Positions 1-7,863 of a stretch of DNA of 63,153 nt are shown here, piece after piece; within the stretch, counting starts at the first letter, position 1; every line of letters starts with the position of its first letter. Position numbers and translations under genes: made by a program. Origin of the DNA: Planctomycetota bacterium. Lineage in GTDB: Bacteria; Planctomycetota; Planctomycetia; Pirellulales; PALSA-1355. The stretch spans positions 1-63,153 of the forward strand of contig QQVE01000039.1 in the NCBI GenBank assembly GCA_003389325.1, given 5' to 3'. The notes under the pieces are model-generated. The model had not been told where the DNA came from. It saw nothing but the letters and a program-made list of their open reading frames with translations, and made no database searches.

Positions 1-59
1 AGGCTCCGCAGCACAAACTCCGTCCGTTGATCCATGACGTTGGTCTCCGTCCAAGGCAT
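1..59 (-). CDS. IS481-family transposase, N-terminal fragment (cut by the window edge)
   Basis: Only the first 19 residues are in the window. They begin MPWTETNVMDQRTEFVLRS, which matches the characteristic start of IS481-family DDE transposases (MPW...MDQR..F), the region just before their helix-turn-helix domain. The ATG (complement of 57-59) is preceded by a strong AGGAGG-like ribosome binding site about 7 bases upstream, which supports the start. The rest of the gene, including the DDE catalytic domain, lies to the left of the window, so I cannot tell whether it is intact. Confidence 0.7.
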   Translation of the reverse strand, partial: MPWTETNVMDQRTEFVLRS

Positions 60-102
60 CCCAATGCCCTCCTTTCGGAGAGCATTGTGGCCTCAGCGCG
101 CC

Positions 103-144
103 ACCCATGTCCTGAACCAATTTTTGTTACCCATGTCCTGAACC
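103..144. repeat. Two 16-bp direct repeats at the IS end
   Basis: The sequence ACCCATGTCCTGAACC occurs at 103-118 and identically at 129-144, separated by 10 bases. Both copies lie just upstream of the transposase start. The likely role is terminal repeats or transposase binding sites of the IS481-type element. This is inferred from position; no second copy of the element is visible here. Confidence 0.6.
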
Positions 145-156
145 TGTACCCAAATC

Positions 157-191
157 CTACTGGCCACTGGCCACTGACCACTAGCCACTAC
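157..191. repeat. Heptad-phased tandem repeat, CAC anchor (single arm)
   Basis: Five consecutive 7-bp units follow the pattern C-Y-A-C-T-R-R. The anchor CAC falls at 165, 172, 179 and 186, preceded by TAC at 158, exactly 7 bases apart, while the other positions drift. It sits between the IS end and the tRNA. Unlike the other four heptad loci in the window it has no facing inverted arm nearby. The IS may have separated the two arms. Confidence 0.75.
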
Positions 192-197
192 TTGAAT

Positions 198-268
198 GGG
201 CTCATCGTCCAACGGGAAGACACCAGCTCGGCAGGCTGGGGATCCGGGTTCGACTCCCGGTGGGTCCA
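198..268 (+). tRNA. tRNA-Ala (anticodon GGC), atypical
   Basis: A cloverleaf can be drawn by hand. The acceptor stem is 198-204 with 261-267, including a G3:U70 wobble pair. The D stem is 207-209 with 219-221, the anticodon stem 223-227 with 235-239, the variable loop 4 nt, and the T stem 244-248 with 256-260 around TTCGACT. The anticodon at 230-232 is GGC, reading Ala codons. G3:U70 and discriminator A268 are the known alanine identity elements and support the call. Position 33 is C instead of the almost universal U, the D stem has only 3 pairs, and no CCA is encoded. It may be a divergent functional tRNA or a decaying copy. Confidence 0.75.
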
Positions 269-276
269 CTTGAGGC

Positions 277-366
277 AGGCCAAAGGCGAGAGGCCCGAGG
301 AAACGCGATGTTGGCAACGCCCTGGGTGTCCTTCGCCTCTGGTTTCTGGCCTCGCACCTCGGGCCT
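277..366. repeat. Heptad-phased inverted repeat, AGG...CCT arms
   Basis: The left arm (277-304) has the anchor AGG at 277, 284, 291 and 298. The right arm (332-366) has CCT at 336, 350, 357 and 364, with TTT in phase at 343. Both arms are strictly 7-bp phased and read as reverse complements of each other, so the transcript could fold into an imperfect hairpin. The array begins only 8 bases after the tRNA end. The bases between anchors vary, which distinguishes it from a simple tandem duplication. Confidence 0.75.
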
Positions 367-407
367 ATTTCCGCGAACCCTCGGCGCTGGAGTACCTCTA
401 AACCTGT

Positions 408-779
408 ATGCGAACACGATCGCAACAAACTGAATCGAGCTCGATCGCGTCGACGGTCGCGCCTGAAGATCTGCGCCGGGGAGACTATGTGGGCGTGTTG
501 AGCCAGATGGTCGAGGTGCCGTCGTTCCTGTGGAACGAGACCCTGCCGACCGGGCGTAGCGAGTTGGTGCGGCTGACGATCGTGCCCACCGACGAGCGTC
601 CGCCGCGCCGCGTGAAGGCGATCTGCCTGCCGTTCGTGTTCGTCAAGCTGCCCTGTGGCCAACACCAGACGATCGACGTGCGGCTCACTAGCCTCGTGCG
701 ACTGGAAAGATCCTACGCCCGCAAGGTATGGAAAGCCCTCCGCTCGCGACCGCAGGCGAGGAACACGTGTGAGATTTGA
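408..779 (+). CDS. Conserved hypothetical protein, small planctomycete type
   Basis: A 123-residue protein of unknown function. After a low-complexity N-terminus it contains a compact conserved-looking core (about residues 20-112) that opens with RGDYVGVL and includes VKAICLPFVFVKLP and a C-terminal VRLERSYARKVWKAL segment. I recall similar short planctomycete proteins but no assigned role. No signal peptide or membrane segment is visible, so it is probably cytoplasmic. No good ribosome binding site precedes the ATG at 408, so the true start could be later; the core motif begins near residue 24. It is flanked on both sides by heptad repeat arrays, and no neighbour forms an operon with it. Confidence 0.6.
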   Translation: MRTRSQQTESSSIASTVAPEDLRRGDYVGVLSQMVEVPSFLWNETLPTGRSELVRLTIVPTDERPPRRVKAICLPFVFVKLPCGQHQTIDVRLTSLVRLERSYARKVWKALRSRPQARNTCEI

Positions 780-783
780 GGAT

Positions 784-861
784 AGGCCAGAGGGAAAAGG
801 CCAGAGACCAGAGGACGACCCGCTTCAAGCCCTCTGGCCTCGGGTCTCTCACCTCTGGCCT
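784..861. repeat. Heptad-phased inverted repeat, AGR...CCT arms
   Basis: The left arm (784-818) is five heptads starting AGG, AGG, AGG, AGA, AGG at 784, 791, 798, 805 and 812. The right arm has CCT at 831, 838, 852 and 859, with TCT in phase at 845. It is the same family as the array at 277-366, with units such as AGGCCAG and CTGGCCT. It starts 4 bases after the stop of the small gene at 408-779 and ends about 40 bases before the stop of the convergent gene at 902. A bidirectional terminator role is possible. Confidence 0.75.
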
Positions 862-901
862 GAATTGATCTGCATCGCCGTCGCGCTGCCACTCTCGATC
901 G

Positions 902-2158
902 CTACTGTTCAAGCGACCAATACGTCAGCATGTGATCGTCCTTGACCAGCACGCCGTCTTCCAGCAACACGGGCGGGGCCCAGGTGGGCGTGTCGGAGAC
1001 TTGGTAGGAAGCGACCTTGCTGAACTTCTCTCCGTCGGCGGCGAGGATGTCGAGCTTGCCGCTGTCGACCAGGGCCACGACATGGCCGGGGATGGAGAGG
1101 AAGGCAACGTTCTCGCCCAGGCGGCCGGGACCGCGCCAGAGGACCTCGCCCGAGTCGGGGTCGAGGCAGAAGTACTGCCCGGCCTTGTAGTGCGACATGC
1201 CGTACAGCAGGCCATCGTTGATCACGGCCGAACTCATGTCGAGTGCCACGTCGTCTTGATGCCAAAGGTGGTTGACGGTCCAGCCGTCGCTGGTGCGCTT
1301 CGGCTCGACGCAGTGGATGCCGCGGTTTTCGCCGCCCAGCAGAACGCGGCCCTCGTGAAACACGGGCGTGGGCATGTTCTGGTTCGAGCCCTCGTGCGCG
1401 AACGGGTACTCCCAGAGAAACTGTCCCGTCGCGCTGTCGACGCCGACCAGCGCGCGGTGGTTCCAATCGACAACCTGGCGCACGCCGTCGATCTCGACCA
1501 GGATGGGCGACGCGTAGGAAGCGCCATCGTTGCCCTGCCGCCAGACTTCTTCTCCCGTCGCGGCGTCGAGCCCCACCAGCGCGCCCTCTTCGTCGGTGCC
1601 GAAGTGCACGATCACCCGATCGCCATCGACCAATGGTGATGTGGCGGCGCCCCAGTACGGGCGGCTCTTGCCGAACTCTTCGTCGTAGTCGCGCCGCCAG
1701 AGCAACTTGCCGGAATCGGCGTCCCAGGCGGAAAGCACGCCGGTGATACTCAGCGTGAATACCCGACCGTCGGCCAACGCCGGCGACGACTTCGGTCCCT
1801 TGCCGTGTTTTTCCGCGCCGCCGCCGATCTTGAACGGCGTGGCGTAGCTTTGCTTCCAAATCAGCTCGCCCGAATCGAGATCGATGCACGATACGACTTC
1901 CTCGTCGTCCTGGCGCCCGTGCTGATAGACGCGACCGTCGGCGACCAGGGGCGTCCCGTAGCCGGTGCCGGTGTCGACTTGCCAGCTACGCTCGAGCGTC
2001 TCGGGCCACACGGCCGGCGGTTGGTAGCCTTCGACCCAGCCGTCGCGCTGCGGCCCGCGCCAGCCGGTCCACGGTTCCGCAGCGTTCAAGAACGCTACGT
2101 GACTCCAGGCGACGAAGAGAGCGATTGCCGCGGCGTGCAGCGCGTTAGGTTGAGGCAT
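902..2158 (-). CDS. PQQ-binding-like beta-propeller repeat protein, secreted
   Basis: A 418-residue exported protein. The N-terminus (MPQPNALHAAAIALFV...) is a signal peptide, and the mature protein begins near the WTGWRGPQRDG motif typical of planctomycete PQQ-like/outer-membrane BamB-type propellers. Repeats with WAD..., D..SG..LW and D..TG...W signatures (for example IDLDSGELIWK, DADSGKLLWR, DAATGEEVWR, DPDSGEVLWR) run through the whole chain and predict a quinoprotein-like beta-propeller. No catalytic residues can be assigned, so this may be a structural or binding protein and not a PQQ enzyme. I chose the ATG at 2158 because AGGAG lies about 9 bases upstream. A TTG 21 bases earlier would overlap that ribosome binding site. 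Confidence 0.85.
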   Translation of the reverse strand: MPQPNALHAAAIALFVAWSHVAFLNAAEPWTGWRGPQRDGWVEGYQPPAVWPETLERSWQVDTGTGYGTPLVADGRVYQHGRQDDEEVVSCIDLDSGELIWKQSYATPFKIGGGAEKHGKGPKSSPALADGRVFTLSITGVLSAWDADSGKLLWRRDYDEEFGKSRPYWGAATSPLVDGDRVIVHFGTDEEGALVGLDAATGEEVWRQGNDGASYASPILVEIDGVRQVVDWNHRALVGVDSATGQFLWEYPFAHEGSNQNMPTPVFHEGRVLLGGENRGIHCVEPKRTSDGWTVNHLWHQDDVALDMSSAVINDGLLYGMSHYKAGQYFCLDPDSGEVLWRGPGRLGENVAFLSIPGHVVALVDSGKLDILAADGEKFSKVASYQVSDTPTWAPPVLLEDGVLVKDDHMLTYWSLEQ

Positions 2159-2293
2159 GGGATGCAAACTCCTGAGCAAACATTCGAGACATCGTCATGT
2201 TAGCCCGCGGGGCACGATCGACCAAATCGCGGTCGAGCGCGCCTTACACGGTGGCAGGACAGGGCGCCGTATGACGCGCGTGGGCTTAGCGAA

Positions 2294-4516
2294 CTACGTG
2301 CGGCGGTGATGTCGCCAGCCGACATAAACGACGGCGAAGAGGCCGACAGCGACGATCAACAGCATGACCGGTTGCTCGCCACGCGTTTTCTGCCCGTCGC
2401 CCAGCACTTCGCCCAGGATCTCGGCAACGTGCTCGGTCGGCAGCCCTTCGATCTGCACGCTCGTGTTGGCGCCCTCGGCCTGCGTCTCCTTGGGAATGAC
2501 GACCGTCACGCTGGGGCTCTGCCCGGGCGCGGCCTCGCCGGCGGGAGCCTCCGGTGCGGGCGTCTGAGTAGTGGCGGCAGTGGCGGGCGGCGCCGTTGCC
2601 TGTGCTGACGGTACGCCGGCTTGCGGGGGCGTTGGCGGATCGTCGACGGCGGCCGCGGGTTGTTGCGATGCAGGCGCTGGGTTCGCCGCGACCGGCTTGT
2701 GAGCCACGCGATGCTGCGAGTCGTCGCTCGTCGGCGGTGTACTCGGTGTTGCGCTTGATGACGCCGCCGGATCGCTTGATGCGGTCGGAGGCGGCGTATC
2801 GGAAGGCGTGTCGGCTGGAGCTTCGGCAGCCGGCGTGGGATCCATCGCGATCAACGCGGCCCGCAACTGCGAACCGCTGCCCTTGAATGAAAAGAATACG
2901 GCCAGGCACACCGCCACAGCAAAGAAGCCCAGCATCCAGCGCTGGGCCCACTCGGTGAATGGATTCACTTCGCGCGGCCCGCGCATGCCGACGATCCATA
3001 GCGCGAAAGCCGATCCCAACACGATGGCTACGAAGTTCGACAGGAACAGCAGTACGGCTCCAACGGCAACTTCGAAATTGAAGGCGATCAGCGACAGGCC
3101 CGAGGCAGCGATCGGCGGCACGAGCGAGCTGGCAATCGCGATACCCGGCAATACCGAGAGCAAATGCGGCCGACCAAAGGCGTAGGCCGCCACCACGCCG
3201 CTGACGAAGGCGACCACCAGGTCGATCACATTGGGAGCCCCGCGCTTGAGCATCTCGTCGGTCAGTCCCGAGGCAAACACCATGCGAAAGATGCCCACGG
3301 CGCAGCCGGTGGCGAAAGCCAGCAGAAATCCGCGCCCGACGGTCACCAGGCAGCGATCGGCCATGATGCGATTGCCCTGCACGACCGACATGCCGATGCC
3401 CAGCATCGGGGCCATCAGCGGCGCGACGAGCATGGCCCCAATCACGACCGGGGCCGAATCGACAACCAACCCCAGCGCCGCCAACAGCGTGGCCAGAAAG
3501 ATCAGAATCAGAAAATCGAAATCCCAGTTGGAGACCGACTCCAGCCGCTCGACGACTTCGATGCGGCCGCGGCGATCGAGCTGGGGCACGATCGATTTCT
3601 TGCGGTCTTCGATGGTGCGAATCAACCGCCCGGCCAGCGGCAGCCGGCCGCGCACCACGACGATCGTCGACTGTTCCACTTCGTTCATTAGCCGCTGCGG
3701 CACACAGGCCCGAATCTGCTGGTCGTCGGCCAGCGGATCGCCCGGGCCGACAAACAGCATGTCGTGCCCGTTGACGGCATGGGGCGGGGCGGACGGGGGC
3801 AGCCGATCGATTGCTGGCCGGGAGACGACGTCGATCGACGGCAGGCGGCGCATCCATTGCTCGAGCGTGTGCGAGCGCTTCTTGCGCGGCGGCGGCTCAG
3901 CGTTTTTGCGCACGAACACGGCCGTCACCTGGCTTTCGTCGGCCTTGCCCAGCGCCGCCCCGAGGTTGAGCACCGGCGAAGCCTGCTGCTTGCCGTCGGT
4001 GGCCACGAGAATCGGGTCGCGCTCGTCGGTGAAGTTCTTGCCCGGGCGCAGTTGCAGGATCTCGCAGGGCACTTGCGAAAAAAGTTGCCGCTCGACGAGG
4101 AAGTCGTCCTCGCTGATCCGCACGCCCTGCCGCCGCGGCACGATCAGTAACCCGACGCGCAGCTCCTTCACGGCGTGCATCACGCCCGGCACGAGTTCGC
4201 AACGGTCCAACTCGACCAGGAACGTGCTGGGCGGCAGCCCTTCGGCCCGGCCGGGCTTCGATCGTTGGCCGCGGCCATAGCGCGGATCGTGGTGGTCGGC
4301 GGGCAAGAAGTCGGAGGCGTGTTCGCGAATGGCCGCCATCAGGGGCGAGTCGTCGTCGGCCACGTCGGGCAGCGTCTTGCGTTTCTTCTGCGGTTTGGCC
4401 AGGCGGCGAGCGCGGATGATCAGCAAGTGCTCGTGCTTGGAGCGCGCAAGGGTCGACGACCACCGGACCAGTTCACCCGGCTCCCAGCTATCTGGGATGA
4501 TGATCGCGATGCACAT
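2294..4516 (-). CDS. Usp-like plus DUF389 integral membrane protein
   Basis: A 740-residue fusion. Residues about 1-270 are soluble and resemble universal-stress-protein-like sensing domains (VTAVFVRKN, DPILVATDGK, VGLLIVPRR). Residues about 330-530 are a DUF389 membrane domain with several hydrophobic helices, including the family-like stretches around VIGAMLVAPLMAPMLGIGMS and GRGFLLAFATG. After that comes an approximately 150-residue Ala/Pro/Thr-rich linker, then a last hydrophobic segment (MLLIVAVGLFAVVYVGW) and a basic RHHRRT tail. DUF389 proteins are membrane proteins of unclear function. The added Usp part suggests nucleotide or stress control of that domain, which is inference. Transcription probably starts at the promoter at 4831-4860, giving a leader of about 310 nt. 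Confidence 0.8.
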   Translation of the reverse strand: MCIAIIIPDSWEPGELVRWSSTLARSKHEHLLIIRARRLAKPQKKRKTLPDVADDDSPLMAAIREHASDFLPADHHDPRYGRGQRSKPGRAEGLPPSTFLVELDRCELVPGVMHAVKELRVGLLIVPRRQGVRISEDDFLVERQLFSQVPCEILQLRPGKNFTDERDPILVATDGKQQASPVLNLGAALGKADESQVTAVFVRKNAEPPPRKKRSHTLEQWMRRLPSIDVVSRPAIDRLPPSAPPHAVNGHDMLFVGPGDPLADDQQIRACVPQRLMNEVEQSTIVVVRGRLPLAGRLIRTIEDRKKSIVPQLDRRGRIEVVERLESVSNWDFDFLILIFLATLLAALGLVVDSAPVVIGAMLVAPLMAPMLGIGMSVVQGNRIMADRCLVTVGRGFLLAFATGCAVGIFRMVFASGLTDEMLKRGAPNVIDLVVAFVSGVVAAYAFGRPHLLSVLPGIAIASSLVPPIAASGLSLIAFNFEVAVGAVLLFLSNFVAIVLGSAFALWIVGMRGPREVNPFTEWAQRWMLGFFAVAVCLAVFFSFKGSGSQLRAALIAMDPTPAAEAPADTPSDTPPPTASSDPAASSSATPSTPPTSDDSQHRVAHKPVAANPAPASQQPAAAVDDPPTPPQAGVPSAQATAPPATAATTQTPAPEAPAGEAAPGQSPSVTVVIPKETQAEGANTSVQIEGLPTEHVAEILGEVLGDGQKTRGEQPVMLLIVAVGLFAVVYVGWRHHRRT

Positions 4517-4830
4517 GACGCGTCCTTGCCGCGCTAGTTCGATCGAGTAAGGCTCACGACTAACTGCTGCGCCGCGCAGGCCGGTCGAGCCTGGCGGTCG
4601 TAATGGGGAAAGAGTTCATCGTGGCGCCGTCCAGGCGCGGAACTCACCGAATCAGGCATGCTGCCAATGCATAGGGGTTAGCTCGGAAGTCCCAGGCGAG
4701 ATTCCCGGCGGTGCAAACGGGCCGCCGGGTGTTTTGCGTGTCGAGCCTTTGTGAAAGAGTGTCGTCTTCTCTGAAGTTCCCAAGCGCGCCGCTCGTCCGT
4801 CGTCGCGCAAGTTCTCACCTGGCGCGAGGG

Positions 4831-4860
4831 ATTGTAGACCCTGGCGAATTTTCATGTCAA
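4831..4860 (-). promoter_or_regulatory. Sigma-70-like promoter (minus strand) for the Usp/DUF389 gene
   Basis: Read on the minus strand there is a perfect TTGACA (complement of 4855-4860), an 18-bp spacer and TACAAT (complement of 4831-4836). Transcription would begin near 4824 and run into the gene starting at 4516. It is among the best -35/-10 matches in the window. Confidence 0.6.
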
Positions 4861-5205
4861 CGCATGCAAGCTGGCGTGACTTTGACGGCACCCTGCGTCG
4901 ACGTGCATTCGGTGGGCTCGCCCCCCGCAATGGCACGCGCGTTGCTTCGAGCGAGGTTGGTCGGAGCGGAACCAGCCCACCCATTGCAACCAGGGCGCCC
5001 CGAGCGAGTTGGCCAATAACGAGTTGGGGCAGCGCGGCCGAAGCACGGCTGTGACGACGCATCAACGTAGCGTCATTTGTTAGCGTCAGCTGGCGGCCGG
5101 TGGGCGTGAAATCGAGGGCCACATCGCCGTTTTTCTTTCGAGCAGAAAATTGGCCTGCCCGCCGGGTTGGTGATGGCAGAATTCGCTTGATGTTCCCCCG
5201 GCCGC

Positions 5206-5243
5206 TTGGCACAATCAGCGAGGTGAGTAAACGCTAACTTACT
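5206..5243 (+). promoter_or_regulatory. Candidate promoter and palindromic TetR operator
   Basis: A TTGGCA element at 5206-5211 precedes the sequence at 5226-5243, whose ends AGTAA and TTACT are inverted repeats separated by 8 bases. This is a typical size for a TetR-family operator, and it sits 37 bases before the regulator's start codon, so autoregulation is likely. The core GTTAGCGT (minus strand of 5231-5238) also occurs once on the plus strand near 5089. The -10 is not clear. Confidence 0.45.
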
Positions 5244-5279
5244 TCGCTGACGAACCCCCAGTCGGCCCAGAAAGCCCCG

Positions 5280-6005
5280 ATGAGCACCGCTCTCCCGCGC
5301 ACCAAACGCATGTCCGGCGAGAAACGCAAGCAGGCCATCCTGCAGGCGGCCGCGCCGGTCATCGCCCGGGCGGGGTTCCAGGGGGCGAGCGTGCGCGACA
5401 TTGCCGAGGCGGCCGGCGTCTCCGAGGCGCTGCTCTACAAACACTTTCCCAGCAAGCAAGCGCTGTACGACGAGGCGCTGGCCGGCGCGCGCGAGTCGTC
5501 GCAGTTTACGATCGCGCGGTTTGCCACGCTCGAGCCGGGCACCGAGTCGTTCGTGCTGCTGACCTATGCCACGGTCGATTTCATTCTGTTCGGGTTTCCC
5601 GGCAGCAAGGATCCCGAGCAAGGCATTGCGCGGCTGGTGTTCCAAAGCCTGCTGGGCGACGGCAGCCACGCCCGGGCCATCTTTGCCGACACGGCCGCCA
5701 ATTGGATGGACTATGTGCTCGCGAGCTACCAGGCCGCCATCGACGAGGGCGATATCGTCGAATTGCCGATCGAGCCGCCGCACCGCTTTCGCTTCGTGCA
5801 GCAGTTGGCCATGGCGCTGCGGTTGAGTCATTTGCCCGAGGAACCCGCTTTTGCCTATCGCGGCAGCAAGCGCAAGCTGGCCGACCAGGCCGTGCTGTTT
5901 TCGCTGCGCGGCGTGGGTCTGACCGATGCGGCCATCAAGACACACTTTCAACCGCGCAAGTTGCGAGCAGCGCTGGCGCGGTTGTTTTCGGAGTACACGT
6001 CGTAA
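5280..6005 (+). CDS. TetR/AcrR-family transcriptional regulator
   Basis: A 241-residue regulator. Residues about 14-60 form the TetR DNA-binding domain: KRKQAILQAAAPVIARAGF, then DIAEAAGVSEALLYKHFPSK, the classical helix-turn-helix with the YKHF recognition turn. The remaining about 180 residues are the variable ligand-binding and dimerisation domain, whose ligand cannot be read from sequence. The palindrome just upstream suggests it represses itself. The next gene starts 45 bases downstream with its own strong ribosome binding site, so the regulator may share a transcript with the redoxin/copper oxygenase and control it. The start at 5280 fits the domain spacing, although no clear Shine-Dalgarno sequence is seen. 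Confidence 0.9.
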   Translation: MSTALPRTKRMSGEKRKQAILQAAAPVIARAGFQGASVRDIAEAAGVSEALLYKHFPSKQALYDEALAGARESSQFTIARFATLEPGTESFVLLTYATVDFILFGFPGSKDPEQGIARLVFQSLLGDGSHARAIFADTAANWMDYVLASYQAAIDEGDIVELPIEPPHRFRFVQQLAMALRLSHLPEEPAFAYRGSKRKLADQAVLFSLRGVGLTDAAIKTHFQPRKLRAALARLFSEYTS

Positions 6006-6049
6006 ATACCGCCTCGCGCGGGCGCACTTATTTGTACGGAGGTGGAACC

Positions 6050-7819
6050 ATGAACGTTGCGATTCGTCGTTGGGCAGTTCGCTGGGTCTGGCTGATTGCG
6101 GTCCTGTCGTTGTTCGCCACGCAGAGCCTCGCGGCTGCGACATCCGACGAGGCCCGCATCGGCCGCAAGATCGAGAACTTCACGCTCGACGATTTCCGCG
6201 GCGCCGAGCGCTCGCTCGACGACCTGTCCGACGCCAAGCTCGTCGTGGTGGCCTTCATGGGCACCGAGTGCCCGCTGGCAAATCTGTATACGCCCAAGCT
6301 GGCCGAGATCGCCAAAGAATACGAATCCAAAGGCGTGGCCTTCGTGGGCATCAACTCCAACCAGCAAGACTCGATCACCGAGGTGGCCTCGCACGCCACC
6401 CGGCACAAGCTGCCCTTTAACGTGCTGAAAGACCCGGGCAACGAGGTTGCCGATCGTTTCGGCGCGGTGCGCACGCCCGAGGTGTTCGTGCTCGACGGCG
6501 ATCGCGTGGTGCGCTACTGGGGTCGGGTCGACGACCACTTCGGCATCGGCTACCAGAAACAAGAAGCCACGCGCGAGGATCTGAAGGTGGCGCTCGACGA
6601 GCTGCTGGCCGGCAAGAGCGTCAGCGTGGCCAAGACCGACGCCCCCGGCTGCTTCATCGGTCGGGTGCAGCGCCCCGATCCCAGCGGGGACGTGACCTAC
6701 TCGAACCAGATCGCCCGGATCCTGAAGGACCGCTGCGTGGAGTGCCATCACGAGGGCCAGATCGCGCCTTTCACGCTGACCGAGTATGACGACGTAGTGG
6801 GCTGGGCCGAGATGATTCGCGAAGTGGTCCACGAGCGGCGGATGCCGCCCTGGCTGGCCGCCGAGCATCACGACGAGTTTCAGAACAACCCGTCGATGAG
6901 CCAGGAAGAGATCGCCCTGATCGACGAGTGGGTCGACAACGGCTGCCCCGAGGGCGACCCGGCCAATCTTCCCGAGCCAGCGGCGTACGCCAAGGGCTGG
7001 GGGATCTCGAAGCCGGACGAAGTGTTCTACATGAGCGACGAGCCCTACACGATTCCCGGCGACGGCGTCGTGGAGTATCAGTACTACACGGTCGATCCCG
7101 GCTGGAAAGAAGACAAGTGGATCCAGCAGGCCGAGGTGAAAGCGGGCAACGCGGCCGTGACGCACCACGTGATCGTGTTCGTGCAGGGGCCGGGCGAGGG
7201 CCGCTTCGGCGCTCCGCAGATGGCCTTTGCCCCGGGCATGACGCCGCGCCGCTTCGAGCCCGGCATGGCCATGCGGGCCCGGGCCGGATCGAAGCTCGTG
7301 TTCCAGTGCCACTACACGCCCAACGGTACCGAGCAGCAGGACCGCAGCTACGTGGGCTTCGTCTACGCCGATCCCAAGGACGTGACGCACGAAATACTGG
7401 GCGGAGCGTGCGGCCAGATGGCTCTGAACATCCCGCCGAACGATCCCAACCACAAGGTCGAGGCGGGCAAGCTGTTCTTGAAAGACTCCTATCTGCTGGG
7501 CATGAACCCGCACATGCACCTGCGGGGCAAGTCGTTCCGCTACGAGCTCGAGCTTCCCGACGGCACCCGCGAGCTGCTGCTGGACGTGCCGCGCTACGAC
7601 TTCAACTGGCAGTTGTGGTATCTGTTCGACGAGCCGAAGCTAGTGCCCAAGGGCAGCCGCATGGTCTGCACGGCCTACTTCGACAACTCGGCCGACAACC
7701 CGGCCAATCCCGACCCCTCGCAGACCGTCAACTGGGGCGAACAGACCTGGGACGAGATGATGTTCGGGTTCTACTCGACCGTAAAGGAGCGGACCGACCT
7801 GGACGACAAGGGCGACTGA
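6050..7819 (+). CDS. Redoxin - cytochrome c - copper type II monooxygenase-like fusion, secreted
   Basis: A 589-residue exported protein with three parts. After the signal peptide (1-29), residues about 36-190 are a thioredoxin-fold redoxin with a single Cys74 in GTECPLA. A second conserved Cys201 (PGCFIGRV) follows. Residues about 215-310 hold one c-type heme site, C229-VE-C232-H233. Residues about 330-575 resemble the ascorbate-dependent copper monooxygenase fold, with candidate copper ligands in THHVIVF, CHYTPNG and NPHMHLRGK. Together they suggest a periplasmic electron-transfer oxygenase whose substrate is unknown. A paralogue lies at 23966-26047. The ATG at 6050 has GGAGG 7 bases upstream and is followed directly by the signal peptide, so the longer frame to the left is spurious. 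Confidence 0.85.
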   Translation: MNVAIRRWAVRWVWLIAVLSLFATQSLAAATSDEARIGRKIENFTLDDFRGAERSLDDLSDAKLVVVAFMGTECPLANLYTPKLAEIAKEYESKGVAFVGINSNQQDSITEVASHATRHKLPFNVLKDPGNEVADRFGAVRTPEVFVLDGDRVVRYWGRVDDHFGIGYQKQEATREDLKVALDELLAGKSVSVAKTDAPGCFIGRVQRPDPSGDVTYSNQIARILKDRCVECHHEGQIAPFTLTEYDDVVGWAEMIREVVHERRMPPWLAAEHHDEFQNNPSMSQEEIALIDEWVDNGCPEGDPANLPEPAAYAKGWGISKPDEVFYMSDEPYTIPGDGVVEYQYYTVDPGWKEDKWIQQAEVKAGNAAVTHHVIVFVQGPGEGRFGAPQMAFAPGMTPRRFEPGMAMRARAGSKLVFQCHYTPNGTEQQDRSYVGFVYADPKDVTHEILGGACGQMALNIPPNDPNHKVEAGKLFLKDSYLLGMNPHMHLRGKSFRYELELPDGTRELLLDVPRYDFNWQLWYLFDEPKLVPKGSRMVCTAYFDNSADNPANPDPSQTVNWGEQTWDEMMFGFYSTVKERTDLDDKGD

Positions 7820-7863
7820 CCGCCCTTGCCCGGTTGAGCAGCACGAAGCACGTCTTCGGCGGC

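Larger units (their letters stand above)
1..149 (-). mobile_element. End of an IS481-family insertion sequence, running off the left edge
   Basis: The first 59 bases encode the N-terminus of an IS481-type transposase on the minus strand. The bases upstream of that gene (60-149) look like the element's end, because a 16-bp sequence occurs twice as a direct repeat at 103-118 and 129-144. Repeated transposase-binding motifs near the tip are common for insertion sequences. I cannot place the exact terminal base or a target duplication, because the other end lies outside the window; 149 is an approximate boundary. Confidence 0.6.
4517..5279. other. 763-bp intergenic region: long leader of the DUF389 gene and TetR control region
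   Basis: No convincing gene is present. Read on the minus strand, 4517 to about 4824 would be the untranslated leader of the Usp/DUF389 gene. It contains a perfect 8-bp stem (4704-4711 with 4722-4729, 10-nt loop) and a short hairpin around the palindromic GGCATGCTGCC near 4656. I do not recognise a known riboswitch. The right part holds the divergent promoter/operator of the TetR gene. An open frame of 186 codons on the minus strand (4652-5212) lacks recognisable protein features and overlaps the promoter, so I do not call it. Confidence 0.5.

Noticed and set aside
4652..5212. 186-codon minus-strand frame in the 4517-5279 gap
   Set aside because: No domain, no signal peptide, and it overlaps the promoter of the DUF389 gene.
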